From a bacterium (GTDB lineage Bacteria > Verrucomicrobiota > Verrucomicrobiae > Opitutales > Opitutaceae): a stretch of DNA of 9,382 nt. Made by a program: the position numbers and the translations under genes. Below, in pieces: positions 1-6,892 of the stretch. Below the pieces are notes generated by a model, which was not told the DNA's origin, searched no databases, and worked only from the letters and a program-made list of their open reading frames with translations. Numbering within the stretch: the first letter of the stretch is position 1; every line of letters starts with the position of its first letter. The stretch spans positions 1-9,382 of the forward strand of contig JAJXYI010000699.1 in the NCBI GenBank assembly GCA_021780625.1. The letters are read 5' to 3'.

Positions 1-1099
1 TTCCCGCGCTGCCGCAGCACCAGGAGGACTCGGTGCAGCGGTGAAATTCGAGGCCGGGGATGGAAGTGAGCACGGCTTCCGGCTGAGCCGAGACGTGCTG
101 GCCGTGGCGCAGGTGGCAGCTCTCGTGGTAGGTGATGCGCTGCGGGGTGTGGCTGGGGCCGGGTTTCGGGGCGCGGAATCCGATCTCGACGAGCCACTCG
201 GAGATGTCGCGCAGCTTTCCCGACCAGGCGACCGCACGCGGCGCGTAGGCGGGATCGTCGGCGAGCAGCCGGTCGTAATGCCGCAGGTGGGAGCCGCAGC
301 CGCCGGCATTGGAGATGATCGCGTCGAAGGCGAACGGATCGATGGCGTCGAGCTGCCGGCGGGCGAGGAGGCGGGCTGTTGCGGCGTCGCCATTGTGGGC
401 GTGGAGCGAGCCGCAGCAGGATTGGCTTCGGGGCGTGTGAACCTCACAGCCGTTTGCCAGCAGCACGTCGACGGTGGCGCGATTGATCTCGGAGAACGCG
501 AGGTCCTGGACGCAGCCGGTGAGCAGCGCGACCCGGTGGCGGGCGGGGCCGTGCCGCGGCCGTTCGACCGGTGCGATGAGCGCGTCGGAGAAGCGGGCGC
601 GAATGCGGGGAGTCGTGGGTTCGAGTTCCCGTAGGCGCCGGGGAAGCAGGGAGCTCAAGCGCAGCGCGCGCACGAGCCGATCGAGGCGCGACGTCTGATA
701 CAGCCAGAGCAGGCGGCCCACGGCGCGAAGCAGGCGGGGGCGTGTGAAGAGGAGGCGGAGCGAAAGCCAGCGCCAGAAGTTGCGCTGGGGGTTTCGAAGC
801 ACGCCGGTGCGTTCGACCTCGGCGCGGGCGGTTTCGAACAGCTCGGCGTAGTCGACACCCGCCGGGCAGGCGCTCGTGCAGGCGAGGCAGCCCAGGCAGT
901 AGTACATCTCCTCTCCGAAGGTGCGGCTCATCTCCAGCTCGCCGTCCGCGATGGCGCGCATGAGCGAGATGCGTCCCCGGGGAGAATGGCGTTCAAATCC
1001 AGTCTCCGCGTAGGTTGGGCATGCGGGCAGGCACATGCCACAGTGCATGCACTGCTGGAGCACGGAGTAGTCGAGCGACTGGAGAAGGTTCCGGCTCAC
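1..1099 (-). CDS. glcF: Glycolate oxidase (2-hydroxyacid dehydrogenase) iron-sulfur subunit, GlcF-like; 3' end beyond window
   Basis: This is the Fe-S electron-transfer partner of the flavoprotein encoded just upstream, passing electrons from a 2-hydroxyacid such as glycolate or D-lactate toward the respiratory chain, probably at the inner face of the cytoplasmic membrane. Reading from GTG at 1099, 366 codons are open to the window edge. Two ferredoxin-type 4Fe-4S motifs are visible: C17-C20-C23-C27-P and C68-C71-C74-C78-P. Two cysteine-rich CCG modules follow, with C196, C228-C229-G, C268, and then C328 and C361-C362-G at the edge. This is the GlcF layout (E. coli GlcF is about 400 residues), so only a short C-terminal piece should be missing. 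There is no ATG near the N-terminus. The GTG overlaps the glcD stop as GTGA and places the first cluster at residue 17, as expected. GlcF versus a D-lactate or other hydroxyacid dehydrogenase subunit cannot be separated here. Confidence 0.92.
   Translation of the reverse strand, partial: MSRNLLQSLDYSVLQQCMHCGMCLPACPTYAETGFERHSPRGRISLMRAIADGELEMSRTFGEEMYYCLGCLACTSACPAGVDYAELFETARAEVERTGVLRNPQRNFWRWLSLRLLFTRPRLLRAVGRLLWLYQTSRLDRLVRALRLSSLLPRRLRELEPTTPRIRARFSDALIAPVERPRHGPARHRVALLTGCVQDLAFSEINRATVDVLLANGCEVHTPRSQSCCGSLHAHNGDAATARLLARRQLDAIDPFAFDAIISNAGGCGSHLRHYDRLLADDPAYAPRAVAWSGKLRDISEWLVEIGFRAPKPGPSHTPQRITYHESCHLRHGQHVSAQPEAVLTSIPGLEFHRCTESSWCCGSAG
1096..1099 (-). other. GTGA stop-start overlap coupling glcD and glcF
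   Basis: On the minus strand the bases GTGA hold both the TGA stop of glcD (1098-1096) and the GTG start of glcF (1099-1097). Overlaps of this kind commonly couple translation of subunits made in fixed ratio. It also decides the glcF start, since no ATG is available before the first cysteine cluster. Confidence 0.85.
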
Positions 1100-2529
1100 G
1101 GGAGGTCGACGATTTTTCCGGGATTGAGCAGGCCGTCCGGGTCGAGCGTGCGCTTCACGGCCTTCAGCAGCGCATGGCTCGAGTCGCCGAGTTGACTGCG
1201 GAGGAAGCGTTTTTTCGCGAGACCGACGCCGTGCTCGCCGGTGATGGTACCGCCCCGGCGCAGGGTTTCCTCGAATATCTCGGTCATTGCGAGCTCGACG
1301 CGGTGCATTTCATCGGCATCGCGTTCATCGGTGAGGAAGGTCGGGTGTAAATTGCCGTCGCCGAAATGGCCGAACGTCGCGACCTGCAGCCGGTGTCGCG
1401 CGGCGACGTCCTGGATGAACCGGACCATGGCCGCGAGTTCGCTGCGCGGCACGGTGGCGTCCTCGAGGATCGTGGTGGGCCGGAGCCGGGCGAGCGCGCT
1501 GAAGGCGCTGCGCCGGGCAGTAGCGAGGGCGGCCGCCTCCCGGGCGTCCGCGGCGGTGCGAACCTCGGTCGCGCCAAGAGTTCGCACGATCGCCTCGATT
1601 TGCGCAGCCTCGTCGGCGACCGCCGCCGGGTGGCCGTCGGTCTCGATCAGCAGCACGGCCTCGGCGTCCCTGGGGAGTCCGACGTGGGCAAACTCCTCGA
1701 CGCAGCGGATCGTCCTGGAGTCGAGGAACTCGAGCGTGCAGGGAATGATCCTGGCTGCGATGATGGAGGACACCGTTTCCGCGGCGGCGTCCATCCGTGC
1801 AAAACTGGCGAGCAGCGTGCGTCGGGACTGGGGCCTGGGCAGGAGCTTGAGCAGCACCCGGGTGATGACGCCGAGCGTGCCCTCGGAGCCGATGAACAGG
1901 TCGCGGAGATTGTAGCCGGCGACGTCCTTCACGCATTTGTTCCCGAGCCAGCAGACTGAGCCGTCGGCGAGCACGACCTCGAGGCCCATGACGTAGTCCC
2001 GGGTGACCCCGTACTTGAGCCCCCGGAGCCCGCCTGAGTTTTCGGCGACGTTCCCGCCGATGGTCGAGACCTTCATCGAACCGGGGTCGGGGGGATAAAA
2101 CAGCCCCGCTGCGTCCGCCGCCTGGAAGATGGTCTCGGTGACCACCCCCGCTTCCGCGAGCACCGTGAGGTTCTTCGTGTCCAGTTCCAGGATACGATTC
2201 ATCCGCAGCAGGCAGAGCACGATGGCGCCGGGAACGGGCACGCTGCCGCCGCTGAGGCCCGTGCCGCTGCCGCGGGATACGACGGGAACCCGGAAGCGGC
2301 GCGCGACACCGAGCACGGCCGACACCTGGGCGGCGGAGGAGGGAAATACGACTGCGCCGGGGAGTGATTTGAGGGCGGCCGTGCCGTCGAAGGAATAGGG
2401 GATGAGGTCCTCCCTGGCGGAAAGGACCCGGTCATCGCCGAGGAGTCGGCGAAGTTCCGAAAGGAGTCCGGGCTCGCCGGATGGAGAGGGCGGCGGGCTG
2501 GAGGCGGGACCACGTTGGGAGTCGCTCAT
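1096..2529 (-). CDS. glcD: FAD-linked 2-hydroxyacid oxidase subunit, GlcD-like (glycolate or D-lactate dehydrogenase)
   Basis: This 477-residue protein oxidises a 2-hydroxyacid to the 2-oxoacid using FAD. The PCMH-type FAD-binding domain comes first: SRGSGTGLSGGSVP at residues 85-98, then the PDPGSMKVSTIGGNVAENSGG-type segment expected to bind the flavin. The C-terminal FAD-oxidase domain carries GHFGDGNLHP at 387-396 and GTITGEHGVG at 427-436, with the conserved histidines H388, H395 and H433. The length matches GlcD/LldD-type D-lactate dehydrogenases (460-500). An ATG at 2706 is in frame, but its extra 59 residues lie within the kinase gene and do not look like a flavoprotein N-terminus. 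I therefore start at 2529, which leaves 31 bases after the kinase stop. The stop overlaps the GTG of glcF, so the two are probably translationally coupled. Family is certain; glycolate as substrate is inferred. No GlcE-type third subunit is seen. Confidence 0.94.
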   Translation of the reverse strand: MSDSQRGPASSPPPSPSGEPGLLSELRRLLGDDRVLSAREDLIPYSFDGTAALKSLPGAVVFPSSAAQVSAVLGVARRFRVPVVSRGSGTGLSGGSVPVPGAIVLCLLRMNRILELDTKNLTVLAEAGVVTETIFQAADAAGLFYPPDPGSMKVSTIGGNVAENSGGLRGLKYGVTRDYVMGLEVVLADGSVCWLGNKCVKDVAGYNLRDLFIGSEGTLGVITRVLLKLLPRPQSRRTLLASFARMDAAAETVSSIIAARIIPCTLEFLDSRTIRCVEEFAHVGLPRDAEAVLLIETDGHPAAVADEAAQIEAIVRTLGATEVRTAADAREAAALATARRSAFSALARLRPTTILEDATVPRSELAAMVRFIQDVAARHRLQVATFGHFGDGNLHPTFLTDERDADEMHRVELAMTEIFEETLRRGGTITGEHGVGLAKKRFLRSQLGDSSHALLKAVKRTLDPDGLLNPGKIVDLP

Positions 2530-2560
2530 CGTGGGACAGTGAAGGAAGGGCGGGCGCCGG

Positions 2561-3682
2561 TTATTCCGGCCATGACGGATCGAGGAGCATGGTCGCGAGC
2601 TCTTCGCGGGAGGGGCTTCGGGCGTGACGGACAAAGAAGCCCGAAGTTCCGCAGGCGCAGGCGAGGCGGTACTCGGGTCCGAGGCCCAACAGGAGACCGA
2701 GCACATAGCCGGCGTTGAAACGGTCGCCCGCTCCCGTGCTCTTCAGCGGACGGGGGCAATACGGAGTCTGGACCGTGGCCCGCGTGCCGGCGAGTGCGGC
2801 GCTGGCGGACCGGATGTGGTGGATGACGACTTCGGAGATTTGCAGGCGATCGCGGAGCGCTTCTGCGAGCGCAGGCGTCGTATCGGGATTGGTGTGATCG
2901 CACGAGGGAAGGCCGAGCACTCGCGCGAGCACGTTGGCCTCGTTTCCGTTGAGACCGAGAGTCACGGAACCGGAGGATTCGAAGCCGGCGAGCAGGGACA
3001 GCATGACTCCAATGTCCCCGGTCGAGCGGCTCGAAGGGTCGACCAGGTCGATGAAAAACGACGGTCGATGGGTCAACCGGGAGTAGACCTCGGCCTGGAG
3101 GAGTTTCCACACGGCCGACATGTGCGGGTACAGCGTCCAATCGGTGAGGGCGATCACCTGCGCCTGGGAACAGGCGGTTGCGTAGTGACCGGAAGCCAGA
3201 TGGTGGGCCACCCGTTCGGGGGTGAATTCGGCCAGCTGGGTGACCGAGCTGAACATCGACTTTCCGTCGGCGAATTCGAATGCGAGGGTGCGACCCGGGT
3301 CGCAGGCCCAGGAGTGGGTGCTGCGAAAACGCCGGGTGACCCCTGCGAACGCGGGATGCGGAGGCTCTCCGAGCGAGGCGAAGGCGTCCACCGGGATGCC
3401 GAGCGCGGCGAGACCGTCGCCCATGTTGATGGTGCAGCCGCCGGGATGGACGGCCGTGACCACGATTTCGCGCAGGCTGCTGTGTCCGGCGGATCTCGAG
3501 ACCTGTTCGCCGAAGGCGGCGATGGTCGGCACGGCATCGTAGTTGGACAGACTGTGGCGTGTATCCACCAGGTGGATCATCTCGTCGACGAATCCGTCGA
3601 AGCCGAGCGTCACGGAAGGCATCGGTCCGGTATGGGTGCGCAGCAGGGCGGCGAGGCGGGAGCGGGTGGAGGGAGGGGCCAT
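2561..3682 (-). CDS. PfkB/ribokinase-family carbohydrate kinase
   Basis: This 373-residue protein should phosphorylate a sugar or sugar phosphate with ATP in the cytoplasm. Visible marks of the family are the GFDGFVDE segment at residues 27-34, where the substrate-binding aspartate normally sits (D29); a glycine-rich first signature, GGCTINMGDGLAALG at 81-95; an NxxE motif at N245-E248 for Mg/phosphate binding; and the second PfkB signature STGAGDRFNAGY at 315-326, with D320 as the likely catalytic base and the GAGD anion hole intact. It is longer than the usual 300-330 residues and divergent, so the substrate cannot be named. It begins 12 bases after the stop of the mutarotase-like gene. Next to a class I aldolase and a sugar-phosphate isomerase-like gene, its likely job is to make the phosphate ester the aldolase cleaves, as LacC does in the tagatose route. 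Family call is firm; pathway role is inferred. Confidence 0.9.
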   Translation of the reverse strand: MAPPSTRSRLAALLRTHTGPMPSVTLGFDGFVDEMIHLVDTRHSLSNYDAVPTIAAFGEQVSRSAGHSSLREIVVTAVHPGGCTINMGDGLAALGIPVDAFASLGEPPHPAFAGVTRRFRSTHSWACDPGRTLAFEFADGKSMFSSVTQLAEFTPERVAHHLASGHYATACSQAQVIALTDWTLYPHMSAVWKLLQAEVYSRLTHRPSFFIDLVDPSSRSTGDIGVMLSLLAGFESSGSVTLGLNGNEANVLARVLGLPSCDHTNPDTTPALAEALRDRLQISEVVIHHIRSASAALAGTRATVQTPYCPRPLKSTGAGDRFNAGYVLGLLLGLGPEYRLACACGTSGFFVRHARSPSREELATMLLDPSWPE

Positions 3683-3694
3683 GGGGTCGGACGG

Positions 3695-4894
3695 TCAGCG
3701 GTTCCCGGTCTGGGCTTGCGGGTCCACTGTCGGTTGCATCTGAAGGAATCCGAGGTCAACCGGATGTTCCAAGCGATGCCCGGAACGGGAGAAAAACACG
3801 GCGTGATCGCGATGGAAGCCGATCCTGCTCACGACGTCGAAGCCGGGCGGGATCGCCGCCACTCCCATCACGTAGGCGACGCTGAGTGGGGCCTTTGGGC
3901 TCAGCCTCAGCGCGGTTTTGACGCCGCGGCGCGAGAGCGCATTGGGGACGGCGGATGCGGCGAGTCCGAGGTGGAAGAAGCTGGTCGCCTCCTCGATGCC
4001 GAGCACCCGGTGGTGCCGGCCGTTCCACGGCGGGTAATGCCGGCCTCCGTTGGAGAACCAAAGCACCGTCGATGCGAGCACCCGGGGGTCTTTCAGGGAG
4101 AACCAGAGGTATCCACCTTTTGGAAACGTAACTGTGGACCAGGCGGGCTGGAGGGATCCGCGGCGTGGGAGGCGCGAGCAGACCATGGCAAGATCGTCGA
4201 ACCCGGCTCGGGCAGGATAGGCGGACAGGTCGGTGAGGCCGCCGTCGGCGAGGGGCACGGAATCCAGGGAACGGAACGCCGCGCCGGTGCGAAGGGCGGA
4301 GTACCCGCCCTGGGCGGGATCCTCGAAGGGCACGGGACAGACCCGCCCCAGGCGCCAGGGCGAGAGCGCGAGCCGTCCGTCGCCCGACTCGTCGGAAAAG
4401 CGGAGCATGGTGTGGTGCCCGAGACTCAGCGGACCGGACATGCCTGAGAGGACGTGGCGGCAGTACACGTTTGTTTCTCCGGGCCGAAGCTCGATGCGTT
4501 TCACGATGCGGCCCGGTCTCACTTGCGTGCGAAGCGCGACCTCGAGCATGGCGCGGCCCTGGCGGTCGGAGGAGCGGACGAGGGACCAGCGACTGCCGGC
4601 GGACTCGCCGTGGACCGGATGGCGTTCGCCGCGCCAGGGCGTGCCGTTTCCGCCAAACGGGGCACAGAAGAAGTCGCCCCTCAGCATGCGCAGCACGTCC
4701 GGTGCACCGGGGGCGAGTTCCCCGGCGGTCCAGGGGGCGACCGAGAACGGCTGGACCTGGCCCGCGTCGGTGTGGAAGGTCACCGGCGCGAGGTGGCCGC
4801 CCTCGCAGGTCAGGGCGGCCTCGACGTGGTCCGAAGCGAAAGTCCAGGAGCGTTGTCCCTGGATCTCCGATACATGGGGGGGGCGACCGGGCAT
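3695..4894 (-). CDS. Galactose-mutarotase-fold (aldose 1-epimerase-like) protein of unknown substrate
   Basis: This 399-residue protein has no signal peptide or membrane segment. It has the general look of the aldose-1-epimerase/galactose-mutarotase superfamily: a beta-rich sequence with LRGDFFCAPFGGN at residues 71-83, HGESAGSRW at 95-103, a segment with paired histidines, LGHHTMLRF, at 158-166, and a glutamate-containing block, LGIEEATSFFHLG, at 298-310. In GalM the catalytic pair is one His and one Glu; H160 or H161 and E301 or E302 are plausible counterparts, but this is a tentative match by eye. It could interconvert anomers of the imported sugar or its oxidised form, or only bind sugar. 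The ATG at 4894 lies 6 bases after the oxidoreductase stop. A run of eight C residues falls in codons 4-7. Fold assignment is moderate and the function is unproven. Confidence 0.6.
   Translation of the reverse strand: MPGRPPHVSEIQGQRSWTFASDHVEAALTCEGGHLAPVTFHTDAGQVQPFSVAPWTAGELAPGAPDVLRMLRGDFFCAPFGGNGTPWRGERHPVHGESAGSRWSLVRSSDRQGRAMLEVALRTQVRPGRIVKRIELRPGETNVYCRHVLSGMSGPLSLGHHTMLRFSDESGDGRLALSPWRLGRVCPVPFEDPAQGGYSALRTGAAFRSLDSVPLADGGLTDLSAYPARAGFDDLAMVCSRLPRRGSLQPAWSTVTFPKGGYLWFSLKDPRVLASTVLWFSNGGRHYPPWNGRHHRVLGIEEATSFFHLGLAASAVPNALSRRGVKTALRLSPKAPLSVAYVMGVAAIPPGFDVVSRIGFHRDHAVFFSRSGHRLEHPVDLGFLQMQPTVDPQAQTGNR
4876..4883 (-). repeat. Eight-base C homopolymer in codons 4-7 of the mutarotase-like gene
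   Basis: On the minus strand eight consecutive C bases (G on the plus strand) span codons 4-7, just after the ATG at 4894. Tracts of this length near a start can slip in replication or be misread by sequencers. In the frame read here, the downstream protein is intact. Confidence 0.85.
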
Positions 4895-4900
4895 GGTGGA

Positions 4901-6037
4901 TCAGAGGGCGACGACTGATTGCGTCGCATGGCTGCGCAGCGCGGCGTCCCAAAGCTCGTGGTGCGCGACGGCCTCATCCGGGGTCGCGCACCCGAAGCGC
5001 CCGCCGAGCTTCCCGGCGCGCTCGGCGAGGAAGGAGGCCCACATCTGCTGGAGGATGTCGGGAAATCCAGGTTCGAAGATGCCGCCGGTGATGGTCTTGA
5101 ACGGCGTGGCAAACCCGAGGTCGACGGAGCTCCAGCTCTGTTCGGCGCCGCGCCGGTAGAGTTCCAGGGTCTTGGGTCGCTTGGTGGAGAAACGCACGCC
5201 GCCGTCGGTGCCGAGGATTTCGATCTCCCACGTGTTGGTATCCGTCGGGCTCATGCGGCGGGTCTCGAGAGTGAGCGGCACGCCCGCCTGGCCCGGGAGA
5301 TCGAGCGTGCAGTGCAGCGTCGCGTTGTCCCAGGTGTCGCAGGCGGCGGTGCCGCCGCGGCCGTCGGGGCGTTCGGTGTAGATCTTCTGGAGCTGGGCGT
5401 AGAGCCGGACGGGCTTCCACCCGAGGCGCAGGGGCACGTGGGCGACGTGGAGCCCGAGGTCGTTCATGACGCCGGGTTCGCCGCAGAAGCGCGTCTGGCG
5501 CTTCCAGTTGATCGGCTTGGCCGGATCGAGGTCGCTCGAATGGAGGAAGCTGTTGCGCAGGGACAGGAGACGGCCGAGGGAGCCCGAGCGATACTCCGCG
5601 ATGGCGCGCTGGACGCCCGGCAGGAAGGGAAACTCGGAGGACACCCGGACGAAGCGGCCCAGGCGGACCGATTCGTCGCGGATGCGCCGGGCGGCACACA
5701 GGTCGATGCCGAAGGGCTTCTCCGCGAACAGGTCCTTGCCCGCGCGCAGCACGTCCAGGTACAGGGATTCGTGGAGATGGTGGGGAACCGCGACGTACAC
5801 GACGTCGATGTCGGGGCGGGCCAGCAGCGTGTGATGGTCGGTGTCGAAATGCCGGACGGTCGAAACCTGGCGGAACCAGTCGAGTGCGGCGGCGTTGACG
5901 TCGCACACGGCGACCAGTTCCGGGCGAACCGGATGATCGAGCAGTGCGAACCAGCGCCCGAAGGCGCTGGCAACTTCGCGGCCCATGAGGCCGGCGCCGA
6001 TGACCGCGATGCGCGGGGAGAGAAGCGACGAGGACAT
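4901..6037 (-). CDS. Gfo/Idh/MocA-family NAD(P)-dependent oxidoreductase
   Basis: This 378-residue cytoplasmic enzyme should oxidise or reduce a hydroxyl on a sugar, inositol or related polyol using NAD(P). The Rossmann domain opens with IAVIGAGLMG at residues 10-19 (GxGxxG), followed by AVCDVN at 43-48, where the aspartate D46 suggests NAD preference. The family EKP motif, with the catalytic lysine, is at 106-108 in AEKPFG. The C-terminal domain has GVMNDLGLHVAH at 189-200, the usual site of the D-xxx-H pair (D193, H197). Position 200 is His where many relatives have Asp. Length fits the family (330-390). The ATG at 6037 follows the aldolase stop by 7 bases. Members include inositol, glucose-fructose and 1,5-anhydrofructose enzymes, so substrate is not assignable. 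In this operon it may make a keto-sugar or act with the isomerase to reshape the sugar before cleavage. Confidence 0.93.
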   Translation of the reverse strand: MSSSLLSPRIAVIGAGLMGREVASAFGRWFALLDHPVRPELVAVCDVNAAALDWFRQVSTVRHFDTDHHTLLARPDIDVVYVAVPHHLHESLYLDVLRAGKDLFAEKPFGIDLCAARRIRDESVRLGRFVRVSSEFPFLPGVQRAIAEYRSGSLGRLLSLRNSFLHSSDLDPAKPINWKRQTRFCGEPGVMNDLGLHVAHVPLRLGWKPVRLYAQLQKIYTERPDGRGGTAACDTWDNATLHCTLDLPGQAGVPLTLETRRMSPTDTNTWEIEILGTDGGVRFSTKRPKTLELYRRGAEQSWSSVDLGFATPFKTITGGIFEPGFPDILQQMWASFLAERAGKLGGRFGCATPDEAVAHHELWDAALRSHATQSVVAL

Positions 6038-6044
6038 GGGAAGA

Positions 6045-6875
6045 TCAGCGCAGCAGGCGGGCCGCCTGGGCGGGCTTGGCTTTGTCGTGAAGCATCATCA
6101 TGAGCGCCCGCGTGATGGCGGCCGGACGCGGGTGCTGGATGATGTTGCGGCCATAGACGATGCCGCGGACGCCCTGGGCGAGAAGGTCGGAGGTGCGCTG
6201 CAGGATGACGTCGTCGGGCACGCGTCCGCCGCCGCGGACGAGCACGGGAATGCCGCCTGTGGTTTCGACGACCCGGTGATACACGGACACGTCGTCGGTG
6301 GGATCGGCCTTGATGATGTCGGCGCCCAGTTCGACGGCCTGGCGGACGAGCGGGATGATCTTCTGCGGGTCGCCGTCAACCATGTAGCCGCCGGCCTTGG
6401 TGTTGGGCTGGAACACGAGCGGCTCGACCATGAGCGGCATGCCGGCGGCGTCGCAGGCGGGTTTGAGCTGAAGGATGTTTTGGATGCACTGGTCGGTGAC
6501 CTCGGGTTGGTCCGGGATGCGGAACAGGTTCACGACCACGCAGGCGGCGTCGAGGCGCACGGCCTGGGCGACCGGCTCGGCGATCATCCGCGAGAAGAGC
6601 GTGCGGGGAAGCTGGGTTCCGTACACGTTGGCGACATCGGTGCGCAGCACGAGGGCGGGCTTTGGGCGCACGGGTGCGGCCTGGAGATGGTGGGCCTGGC
6701 CGAGGGTCAGCTGGATGGCGTCGGGCGCGGCTTCGATCAGCGTGGCCACCACGGCGGGCATGTTTTCGATGCCGGAGAGGAAGGCGGCCTCGTTGAAGAA
6801 CCCGTGGTCGATGGCGACGTCGAAACAGCGGCCTGTATTGGGATTGAAGAGACGGTTGAGTCGGGCGGATTTCAT
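6045..6875 (-). CDS. Class I aldolase of the DhnA/DeoC/LsrF superfamily
   Basis: This 276-residue TIM-barrel protein should cleave or form a carbon-carbon bond through a Schiff base. Residues 18-25, FDVAIDHG, carry the D-H-G motif of archaeal-type fructose-bisphosphate aldolases. E151 in MVEPL and K189 in GADIIKADP sit where the family has its acid/base residue and Schiff-base lysine. VRGGGR at 213-218 is the expected phosphate-binding loop near the C-terminus. Length matches DhnA and LsrF (about 265-290). The reading frame stays open to 7229, but the extra residues are Arg/His/Pro-rich antisense-like text within the MFS gene. I use the ATG at 6875, 17 bases after the MFS stop. Fructose-1,6-bisphosphate is one possible substrate, but its position between a transporter, an oxidoreductase and a PfkB kinase suggests a special sugar phosphate, as with LacD or YihT. 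The aldolase superfamily is well supported; the substrate is not known. Confidence 0.88.
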   Translation of the reverse strand: MKSARLNRLFNPNTGRCFDVAIDHGFFNEAAFLSGIENMPAVVATLIEAAPDAIQLTLGQAHHLQAAPVRPKPALVLRTDVANVYGTQLPRTLFSRMIAEPVAQAVRLDAACVVVNLFRIPDQPEVTDQCIQNILQLKPACDAAGMPLMVEPLVFQPNTKAGGYMVDGDPQKIIPLVRQAVELGADIIKADPTDDVSVYHRVVETTGGIPVLVRGGGRVPDDVILQRTSDLLAQGVRGIVYGRNIIQHPRPAAITRALMMMLHDKAKPAQAARLLR

Positions 6876-6892
6876 GGGGAAAGTGGAAGGAG

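Noticed and set aside
2530..2706. 59-residue N-terminal extension of GlcD
   Set aside because: It overlaps the 3' end of the kinase gene in another frame and is Ser/Pro/Arg-rich without similarity to GlcD N-termini; the ATG at 2529 gives the expected length.
2624..4447. Plus-strand open frame of 607 codons across the kinase and mutarotase-like genes
   Set aside because: It is antisense to two well-supported genes, crosses their junction, and its Gly/Glu/Arg/His-rich translation is the usual by-product of strong third-position GC bias.
2561..6037. myo-Inositol (iol) catabolic operon
   Set aside because: A PfkB kinase, a Gfo/Idh enzyme and an aldolase would fit IolC, IolG and IolJ, but IolJ is a class II aldolase and no IolB, IolD or IolE is present; a class I aldolase and a NagB-like isomerase point elsewhere.
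4919..6103. Plus-strand open frame of 394 codons opposite the Gfo/Idh gene
   Set aside because: It mirrors the oxidoreductase gene almost end to end, has no family motif, and arises from codon bias.
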